From: Euryarchaeota archaeon UBA111
Lineage (GTDB): Archaea > Thermoplasmatota > Poseidoniia > Poseidoniales > Poseidoniaceae
Direction: 5' to 3'
NCBI GenBank assembly: GCA_002506025.1
Contig: DAWS01000107.1
Location: 3,898 to 9,192 of the forward strand
Length of the DNA: 5,295 nucleotides
The position numbers and the translations under genes were made by a program. Within the stretch, counting starts at the first letter, position 1, and the number at the start of each line of letters is the position of its first letter. A model generated the notes under the pieces. The model was given only the letters and a program-made list of their open reading frames with translations. It ran no database searches and was not told the origin of the DNA. This document shows positions 1 to 5,295 of this stretch, in pieces.

Positions 1-645
1 GGCCGTGTTGAGACTTTGAATGGCGATGACGGTTCAGTAACAGTTATCGGTGCGGTATCACCACCTGGTGGAGATATTTCGGAACCGGTATCTCAAGGAA
101 CCCTGAGAATCGTGAAGGTTTTCTGGGGACTTGACGCTGGTTTAGCAAGACAGAGACACTTCCCGGCGATTAACTGGCTGAATTCTTATTCTCTTTACCC
201 GCAGAGTCTAGACCAGTGGTTTAGAGATAACATTGCACAGGACTTCCCAGAGATTAGAACTCAAGTAAGCGGTCTATTACAGATTGAAGCAGAATTGCAA
301 GAGATTGTTCAATTGGTCGGTTCGGATGCACTACCTGTAGATCAACAACTGACTCTTGAAGTTGCTAGAATGATTAGAGAATTTTTCCTTCAGCAGAATG
401 GTTTCCACGATGTCGATGCATATTGTGACATAAATCTGCAGTATAAGATGGCAAAAGCGATTCTATCCTTCCAAGAATCAGCCAAGGCAGCCATGGCTTC
501 AGGAGCACAGCTAAACGATGTCGTTAACGTTCAATCTCGAACAGATTTGATGAGAGGTAGATTTGAGAAAGGCTACATCGATGAAATAGAGGATATGGTG
601 AAGAAGATGACTACTGAAATAGCGGGTACCGTGGAGGGTAACTAG
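1..645 (+). CDS. atpA: A-type ATP synthase subunit A (catalytic), C-terminal part, 5'-truncated by window edge
   Basis: Catalytic subunit of the archaeal rotary ATP synthase head; three copies alternate with subunit B around the D shaft and make or hydrolyse ATP on the cytoplasmic side. The frame is open from base 1 to TAG at 643-645, giving 214 visible residues of a family usually near 580. The TTG at 16 is an internal leucine, not a start, because the conserved GRV..L segment precedes it. Recognisable landmarks are GSVTVIGAVSPPGGD at visible residues 11-25, then LRIVKVFW.LD, RHFPAINWL and SYSLY, all typical of this subunit just beyond the nucleotide-binding core. The rest is the helical C-terminal domain, including EIVQLVG and ARMIREFFLQQNGFH. 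The Walker A loop lies outside the window, so catalytic competence cannot be judged here. Subunit B follows after 11 nt. The V-type variant of the same subunit, known from some archaea, cannot be excluded from this fragment. Confidence 0.97.
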   Translation, partial: GRVETLNGDDGSVTVIGAVSPPGGDISEPVSQGTLRIVKVFWGLDAGLARQRHFPAINWLNSYSLYPQSLDQWFRDNIAQDFPEIRTQVSGLLQIEAELQEIVQLVGSDALPVDQQLTLEVARMIREFFLQQNGFHDVDAYCDINLQYKMAKAILSFQESAKAAMASGAQLNDVVNVQSRTDLMRGRFEKGYIDEIEDMVKKMTTEIAGTVEGN

Positions 646-649
646 GAGG
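644..649 (+). promoter_or_regulatory. Shine-Dalgarno of atpB, overlapping the atpA stop
   Basis: A perfect AGGAGG lies 7 nt before the ATG at 657. Its first two bases are the last two bases of the atpA TAG stop, so ribosomes terminating on atpA sit on the atpB initiation site. This supports the ATG at 657 as the start and suggests translational coupling, which fits the equal A:B stoichiometry of the ATPase head. Confidence 0.85.
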
Positions 650-656
650 AATTATC

Positions 657-2024
657 ATGAGTGGAAAAGAATACAGAACAATTACTGACGTCAAAGGCCC
701 ATTGGTCTTTTTGAACAAAACCGAGCCCGTGGCTTTCGGTGAGATTGTGACCATAAGATTGGCTGATGGGTCGATGAAAAATGGTCAAGTTCTAGATACA
801 TCTGATGAACTTGTTATCGTTCAGGTGTTTGAGGGCACAGCTAACATCAATCGAGAGTCAGGGGTCACCTTCATGGGAGACGTTTTCAAACTTCCAGTAA
901 GCACTGAACTTGTCGGTAGAATTCTCGACGGAGCAGGTAGGCCAAGAGATGGCGGACCTGCAATTGTTGCAGAGGAAAACGCTGACATCATTGGTGCTGC
1001 AATTAACCCATACAGCCGACAAAGCCCGCATGATTTCATTCAAACCGGTATTTCTGCTATTGACTGTTGTACTACCCTAGTGCGTGGGCAGAAGTTGCCA
1101 ATTTTCTCGGCATCTGGTCTACCACACAATGATATCGCTTTGCAAATCGCCAGACAGGCTAAACTCAAGGATTCAGATGAAGAGTTTATTGTAGTATTTT
1201 GTGCAATGGGAATTACTGCTGAAGAGTATAACTTCTTCAGAAGCGACCTAGAGCGCACAGGTGCGTTAGAAAATGCGGTTCTGTTCGTCAATCTTGCAGA
1301 CGATCCAGCGGTTGAGAGAATTATTACTCCCAGATTAGCATTGACAGCTGCAGAGTATCTCGCATTCGAGAAAGATTACCACGTTCTAGTTATCTATACT
1401 GACATGACAAATTATTGTGATGCTCTGAGACAAATTGGAGCTGCGCGTGAGGAGGTTCCCGGTCGTCGTGGATATCCAGGTTACATGTATACTGACTTGG
1501 CTATGCTATACGAGCGTGCTGGTATTGTAAAGGGCAAGAAGGGTTCAATCACCCAGTTCCCTATTTTGACAATGCCCGGTGATGATATTACCCATCCAAT
1601 TCCAGATTTGTCTGGATATATTACTGAAGGGCAGATTGTTATCTCTAGAGAATTGCACCAGCAGGGTATTTATCCGCCAATCAATGTATTACCTTCACTG
1701 TCTAGGCTGATGGGTTCATGTATCGGTGAAAAGACCACAAGAGAGGACCACAAATCAGTATCCGACCAAATGTATGCGGCATATGCGCAAGGTAGAGAAT
1801 TGCGTGGTCTAGTAGCCATTGTTGGTGAGGATGCATTGAACGAGCGTGACAAACAATTACTCGACTTCTCAGGAGTATTTGAGGACAAATTCCTCAGGCA
1901 AACTAGAGATGAAGACCGATCGATTGACGAAACACTCGACTTGTGTTGGTCACTTATGGCTTCTATTGACACCAAATACCTTGTCAGACTTGACCAGAAG
2001 TGGATTGAAAAATACGGACAGTAA
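657..2024 (+). CDS. atpB: A-type ATP synthase subunit B (regulatory, non-catalytic)
   Basis: Complete 455-residue protein, normal length for the family. It pairs with subunit A in the A3B3 head; its nucleotide site is non-catalytic, but it contributes residues to the A/B interface. The N-terminal beta-barrel domain covers about residues 1-75 (YRTI..VKGPLVF, VFEGT). The nucleotide-binding-fold domain follows, with GISAID (131-136), [18 protein letters not shown] (141-158) and IARQAK. There is no GxxxxGKT Walker A motif, as expected for B. The stretch [19 protein letters not shown] (264-282) and the [13 protein letters not shown] signature (340-352), with its conserved interface arginine R350, are intact. 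The C-terminal helical bundle ends at TAA 2022-2024. One local oddity is CCTT at 137-140, where the family commonly has GMNT. The start is fixed by the SD at 644-649, and atpD follows after 23 nt. Confidence 0.98.
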   Translation: [455 protein letters not shown]

Positions 2025-2033
2025 GTTTACCAA

Positions 2034-2039
2034 AAGGAG
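2034..2039 (+). promoter_or_regulatory. Shine-Dalgarno of atpD
   Basis: AAGGAG, continuing into AG, lies 8 nt before the ATG at 2048 in the 23-nt gap between atpB and atpD. It supports that ATG as the start, which also gives the usual N-terminus of subunit D (MALDIKPTRSEL). Confidence 0.8.
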
Positions 2040-2047
2040 AGATATTC

Positions 2048-2665
2048 ATGGCATTGGACATTAAACCAACCCGCAGTGAATTGATAAAACTAAAAGCCAG
2101 AATTAAGCAAACTAAGAATGGTTACAAACTCCTCAAAATGAAGCGAGATGGTCTGTTCCATGAATTTAGACAACTATTAGCTAACATGATTGAAGCAAAG
2201 CGTGAGTTGACCGATGCCTATCGGTTGGCAAAACAGCGTATTGATTTAGCGAATGCCATCGATGGCGGCCTAGCCGTAAGAGCAGCAGCTATTGCCAACA
2301 GTGCCCATCCAGAGGTTGAAGTTGAGCGAAGAAACATCATGGGTGTTGTCGTTCCCAGCGTTAGCGGAACAAACCTAAAGTCGACTTTTGAAGAGCGTGG
2401 CGTGGGCTATATTGGGTCCTCGCCATACATCGATGAAGCTAGCGATTCGTTCAGTGAACTCATTGAGAAAATTGTCACGGCATCTGAGATGGAGGCAACA
2501 TTAAAGCGATTACTGGAAGAAATTGAAGCGACCAAGCGAAGAGTCAACGCTCTTGAATTCAAAGTAATACCTGAACTCGAGGAAGCCAAAGTGTTCATTC
2601 AACTAAGACTTGAAGAAATGGAGCGAGAAGAAACCTTTAGATTGAAGAGATTTAAGAATAAATGA
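2048..2665 (+). CDS. atpD: A-type ATP synthase subunit D (central stalk)
   Basis: Complete 205-residue rotor shaft subunit, normal length for the family. It is a long antiparallel coiled coil that sits inside the A3B3 head and, with subunits F and C, passes rotation between the membrane c-ring and the catalytic sites. The N-terminal helix carries the family pattern PTRSELIKLK, then GYKLLKMKRDGLFHEF (25-40). A less helical middle section spans about residues 95-130 (IMGVVVPSVSG, YIGSSPYID). The C-terminal helix has the conserved TKRRVNALEFKVIPELEEA (162-180), IQLRLEEMEREE and FRLKRFK. It is rich in Lys, Arg and Glu, as expected for a coiled-coil shaft. This is the last recognisable ATP synthase gene here; A-B-D at the 3' end is a common archaeal operon order. 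It ends at TGA 2663-2665. Confidence 0.97.
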   Translation: MALDIKPTRSELIKLKARIKQTKNGYKLLKMKRDGLFHEFRQLLANMIEAKRELTDAYRLAKQRIDLANAIDGGLAVRAAAIANSAHPEVEVERRNIMGVVVPSVSGTNLKSTFEERGVGYIGSSPYIDEASDSFSELIEKIVTASEMEATLKRLLEEIEATKRRVNALEFKVIPELEEAKVFIQLRLEEMEREETFRLKRFKNK

Positions 2666-2669
2666 GTTT

Positions 2670-2686
2670 CATTGTTCTCAACGATG
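2670..2686 (+). terminator. Small hairpin just after atpD; possible attenuator or processing site
   Basis: CATTGTT (2670-2676) can pair with AACGATG (2680-2686) across a CTC loop: seven consecutive pairs, one of them T-G. It begins 5 nt after the atpD stop. It is AT-rich, so only weakly stable, and no T-run follows it, so it is not a classical intrinsic terminator. The stretch from 2666 to 2677 is itself fairly T-rich, which is the more usual feature of archaeal termination. Its position suggests either the 3' end of the ATP synthase transcript or a partial stop/processing point before the next gene. A chance hairpin is quite possible. Confidence 0.3.
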
Positions 2687-2720
2687 CTTAAAGTAGGAAA
2701 GAACTACACCCACATATTGT

Positions 2721-2726
2721 GAGGTG
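2721..2726 (+). promoter_or_regulatory. Shine-Dalgarno that fixes the GTG start at 2732
   Basis: GAGGTG lies 5 nt before the GTG at 2732. An in-frame TGA at 2720-2722 overlaps it, so no start further upstream is possible. The next in-frame ATG, at 2972, would delete most of a conserved N-terminal domain. GTG is therefore the well-supported start. Confidence 0.75.
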
Positions 2727-2731
2727 GTCGA

Positions 2732-5295
2732 GTGAGTAGCGACAATGCAGAGTCCACTACTATAACAGATACTCAACCTGATCAGATTAAAGTCCACCGT
2801 GATGCCTGGGGACAAAAGGAATTATTGGAGAAAATAGTGTCTCGTCATTTTGTTGTTAACAGCGAATTAGGCGGAACGAAATGGCCAGTTTGGAAAGTTG
2901 ACGAACAAGACAATACTGATGTTCATGATTCACTCGATAAGCTAAATGTCCATCTTGAGAGTCTTGGATGGATGGCAAAACTGCAATACGGTGAGCCTTG
3001 GTTAGTGCAGGTTTTACCGATTCCTGAAAGACAATTTCCCTCGTCGAGAACAACCATTGGATTTTGGTCATTTTCGCTAATTACCGCTACTATTGCTGGG
3101 ATGTTGTGGATTGAGGATGCAAGGCCAGACTCTGGATGGTTCACTGAATCGCTTTTCTTCGATGCATTAGTTGGATATACTCTGCCAGTCTTTGCAGTTA
3201 TTATTTTAGCTTCATTTTTACAAAAGCGACATGCTGAAAAGTATGGTTTACGAGTCGGTCACCTTACCCCGATTCCAGACCCATCAATCGCCTTATTTTC
3301 AATTGCTTTGTTGCCCAAATCTCTCCTTATTTGGCCGTTTGGTATATTGATTATACCATCATTGCCTAGGATGGACGCAAGGCCGTGGAAAAACCGTGAA
3401 ATGCTCGGCTGGAGTGCACTTATCGTACCGTCAGTCATGGTTTTGGTAGGGATAAAACTCTGGATAATAGGGCTATTACTCACTCCCGATCTGATTGCCA
3501 TAGGTTCAATGCAATATGTTCCTGAAATGCCTCTAATTGTCAACCTGCTAAGCCCGCTAATCGCAGATGGGGTCTCGAGCAAACTTGTCTGGGCTCACCC
3601 ACTTGCTAAGGCGGGTTCCATGTTGTGTTTCTTTGGTTGGGTCTCTTTGTTACCAATACCAACATTCCCCGGCGGTAGATTACTAATTGCGAGAACGAGT
3701 ATGTCCGAATCAAGAAATTCGACAAACCAATTATTTCTGTTTGCAATCATATTGGCATTTGCTTGGATGTTCAATGCATTTGGAGATTTCAACATATGGC
3801 TACCAGTCCTTGGAATAATGTTTCCTTTGTTGTTGCTGTTAGGTGCGGATCGTCGGATTCCAATTATCCTAGATGAACCGAAGTCAGTAAATCCTGACAG
3901 TGTAAATAGAATGGGAATTCTGTTATTCGTTATTTTCTTGCTCGGCTTGCCGGGTCAAACGCCTTATGCAATGGATGATGACTGGAATCAAGATATTAGA
4001 TACGAATTTAACGAGATAGTATCGATAACTGAAGATAATCAATCGTGGGACGGAACCTTCGAAATTTTGATTGTTAACTCAGCATCTATCACTCAAGATT
4101 GGCGAGTTGAGTTGGCCGAATACAATGACATGGTTTCCCCTAATTGGGATTTTACTTGGTTGTGTAGCGAAGATGATTATGATTCCACGCAGGTAAAAGG
4201 TTGCGGAAATGAAATACCACCCAATAAAGCATCTACTGTGAGTTTGAATATCACATGGAAATCTTCCCAATATAGCCCAATTTCAGAGTTGTTTTATTTG
4301 ATCAGTTATGTCAACGGCGAGCCAATCATATCAACTATCATACTTCAACCAGAACTCCCTCAGTACGTCAATACTTCTTGGTACTTGAACTATCAATATG
4401 ATGATGTCATGCGTTGTATTGAGGTATTCAATGATGGTACTGAAACACAATATAATGTTTCATTTCCAAACTCGGAATCAGATTTCGATTATGATACGCG
4501 AATGTATTGGATAGATGGTTATCAGGGCTTAGAGGCTGAGTTAGATGAGCAGACAAAAGAAATTTGCATAAAGGGACAAGACCCGATTATCCTATTACGG
4601 TCTTATGTTTTGAACGTCATCAAATTGGGCAATTACAGTTTCCAACCGACACTTCCTGAACTACCACTGGAGTTTGTAACACCGGAAAATGGTACTCAAA
4701 TAGATTCAACAAGCTCTCGTGGGTGGGGGTCAAAAATAACGTCAAATAGCATACTATCGGTTTCAGAGCAGGAATGTCAAATCAATATGGTTGCCGGCAC
4801 GCCAACCAAGCCCAGTGATGATTCCGAGCAGTGGGTTTGGAATACCAACTATCGCAGTAGTTCCCGCATCCCATCTATTCAAGAAAATGATTCATTGTTA
4901 TTGATACTCAATGATTCTGATATAGCCAGTATTTGTTCAGAAGAAATGTATCCAATTCCAGATCATACATTCTCTATAGAATATGGCCCTGAACTAGTTT
5001 TTGAAAGAAATGGTAACTTTTACCGAATGTGGACCTCGTTATGGGCTTCGGCTGCTAATGGGGAACTTTCAGGAGACAACATGTCCACTTTCATAATTCA
5101 CAACCCAAATAATCATTCGACAAGAATCAACATTGTTCAGACGACATATGGCGATAATGCTGATGAATGGACCATCGTCAAGTCAACAAATCAGTTGGTT
5201 GCCGGTCAAAACGAATTTGAATTCACTCCCCCAACTAATCTCTTATCCACACTATATGTTGATTTTGAAGATGGTGAAATCTACATATATCTAGG
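2732..5295 (+). CDS. Site-2-protease-like (M50/EGY-type) membrane protein lacking zinc ligands, with large C-terminal ectodomain; 3'-truncated by window edge
   Basis: One open frame of 854 codons with no stop before the window ends. Residues ~30-98 resemble the soluble N-terminal domain of archaeal/EGY-type M50 site-2 proteases (VHDSLDKLNVHLESLGWMAKL, then W.VQVLPIPE). Hydrophobic segments lie near 108-127, 144-163, 186-211, 228-250, 294-310, 333-350, 354-371 and 394-409. Core landmarks align in order: KYGLRVG and P.P.P (170-184), FG (203-204), NREML (221-225), P233, HPLAKAG (289-295) and SLLPIPTFPGGR (305-316). Intramembrane proteases of this family use HExxH and an LDG aspartate to bind zinc; here those positions read ASFLQ (160-164) and FPGG (312-315), so proteolysis is not expected. 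Residues ~411-854 form a hydrophilic region, probably outside the cell, with six cysteines and ten N-x-S/T sequons. Family membership is inferred from motifs only and the function is unknown. The gene sits 66 nt behind atpD on the same strand. Confidence 0.8.
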   Translation, partial: MSSDNAESTTITDTQPDQIKVHRDAWGQKELLEKIVSRHFVVNSELGGTKWPVWKVDEQDNTDVHDSLDKLNVHLESLGWMAKLQYGEPWLVQVLPIPERQFPSSRTTIGFWSFSLITATIAGMLWIEDARPDSGWFTESLFFDALVGYTLPVFAVIILASFLQKRHAEKYGLRVGHLTPIPDPSIALFSIALLPKSLLIWPFGILIIPSLPRMDARPWKNREMLGWSALIVPSVMVLVGIKLWIIGLLLTPDLIAIGSMQYVPEMPLIVNLLSPLIADGVSSKLVWAHPLAKAGSMLCFFGWVSLLPIPTFPGGRLLIARTSMSESRNSTNQLFLFAIILAFAWMFNAFGDFNIWLPVLGIMFPLLLLLGADRRIPIILDEPKSVNPDSVNRMGILLFVIFLLGLPGQTPYAMDDDWNQDIRYEFNEIVSITEDNQSWDGTFEILIVNSASITQDWRVELAEYNDMVSPNWDFTWLCSEDDYDSTQVKGCGNEIPPNKASTVSLNITWKSSQYSPISELFYLISYVNGEPIISTIILQPELPQYVNTSWYLNYQYDDVMRCIEVFNDGTETQYNVSFPNSESDFDYDTRMYWIDGYQGLEAELDEQTKEICIKGQDPIILLRSYVLNVIKLGNYSFQPTLPELPLEFVTPENGTQIDSTSSRGWGSKITSNSILSVSEQECQINMVAGTPTKPSDDSEQWVWNTNYRSSSRIPSIQENDSLLLILNDSDIASICSEEMYPIPDHTFSIEYGPELVFERNGNFYRMWTSLWASAANGELSGDNMSTFIIHNPNNHSTRINIVQTTYGDNADEWTIVKSTNQLVAGQNEFEFTPPTNLLSTLYVDFEDGEIYIYL
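3962..5295 (+). other. Predicted extracytoplasmic beta-rich region of the site-2-protease-like protein
   Basis: This is codons 411-854+ of the preceding gene, after its last hydrophobic segment (MGILLFVIFLLGLPG, 394-408). The region is acidic, rich in Asn, Ser, Thr, Asp, Trp and Tyr, and has no further membrane segments. Cysteines are at 478, 491, 562, 612, 682 and 735, an even number spaced in neighbouring pairs. Sequons are at N436, N506, N547, N575, N634, N653, N719, N727, N783 and N794. A pattern of a hydrophobic strand, then Asn, then a second strand seven or eight residues later recurs at 443-459, 560-577 and 785-801. This suggests three or four beta-sandwich modules of about 100 residues, comparable in style to CARDB/NEW3-like surface domains. 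The modular reading and the outside location are inferences. By a simple count of eight helices with a cytoplasmic N-terminus the tail would end inside, so one hydrophobic segment may not fully span the membrane. Confidence 0.5.

Noticed and set aside
821..1291. Minus-strand open frames within atpB (821-1039, 858-1043, 1040-1291)
   Set aside because: They lie wholly opposite a strongly conserved ATP synthase gene, overlap one another, resemble no known protein and have no clear upstream SD.
1670..1975. Minus-strand 101-codon open frame opposite the atpB 3' half
   Set aside because: It is antisense to the conserved [13 protein letters not shown] region and the C-terminal domain of AtpB; its Ser-rich composition is typical of a shadow frame.
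1846..2064. Plus-strand 72-codon frame crossing the atpB-atpD junction
   Set aside because: Out of frame with both real genes, overlapping each of them, and without a recognisable domain.
2407..2598. Minus-strand 63-codon open frame opposite atpD
   Set aside because: It lies wholly opposite the conserved C-terminal half of subunit D and has shadow-like, Ser-rich composition.
2687..2693. CTTAAAG as a possible TATA box for the downstream gene
   Set aside because: The spacing to a hypothetical start near 2718 would suit an archaeal promoter, but the match is weak, no convincing BRE precedes it, and such AT-rich heptamers are common by chance.
3227..3259. H167 and H177 as a displaced HExxH-type zinc motif
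   Set aside because: RHAEKYG contains one histidine and a glutamate but no second histidine in HExxH spacing; the KYGLRVG that follows aligns with the segment after the real motif, so these residues fall too late.
2856..4270. Several minus-strand open frames opposite the site-2-protease-like gene (2856-3071, 2923-3144, 3259-3582, 3595-3795, 4079-4270)
   Set aside because: The plus strand has one uninterrupted frame of 854 codons with coherent family landmarks and membrane segments across this whole stretch; the minus-strand frames are short, partly overlapping and featureless.
1..5295. CRISPR array, tRNA, rRNA, insertion sequence or attachment site
   Set aside because: No direct repeat array, tRNA-like cloverleaf, rRNA segment, transposase or terminal inverted repeats could be seen; almost every base is accounted for by four coding genes.

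Overview
The window holds the 3' end of an archaeal-type (A/V-type) ATP synthase operon and, directly behind it on the same strand, a long membrane-protein gene that runs off the right edge. All four genes are on the + strand and coding density is very high. Each start that lies inside the window has a good Shine-Dalgarno sequence. The protein families and the A-B-D gene order point to a euryarchaeon. The moderate GC content by eye, the acidic secreted-type domain, and the site-2-protease-like protein with an EGY-like N-terminal region would suit a marine Thermoplasmatota lineage such as Marine Group II (Poseidoniales). That assignment is an inference, because no rRNA or other marker is present.

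Layout: 1-645 is the C-terminal third of subunit A (catalytic; the Walker A region lies upstream of the window). 657-2024 is complete subunit B (regulatory, non-catalytic). 2048-2665 is complete subunit D (central stalk rotor). 2666-2731 is a short intergenic gap with a 7-bp hairpin and a strong SD. 2732-5295 is a single open frame of at least 854 codons that starts with GTG and has no stop before the window ends.

A and B form the alternating hexameric head of the rotary ATPase and D is the shaft that turns inside it. Intergenic gaps of 11 and 22 nt, with the A-B SD overlapping the A stop codon, indicate one cotranscribed and probably translationally coupled unit.

The downstream gene is the most interesting part. 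Its first ~410 residues keep the layout of an archaeal/EGY-type M50 site-2 protease: a soluble N-terminal domain, a multi-pass core, and FG, P, HPLA.AG and LLPIP..PGG landmarks. However, the positions that should carry the zinc ligands read ASFLQ (for HExxH) and FPGG (for LDGG). It therefore looks like a pseudoprotease. It is fused to a large, probably extracytoplasmic region (~411-854+) with six cysteines, ten N-glycosylation sequons and recurring beta-strand patterns. Its role is unknown.
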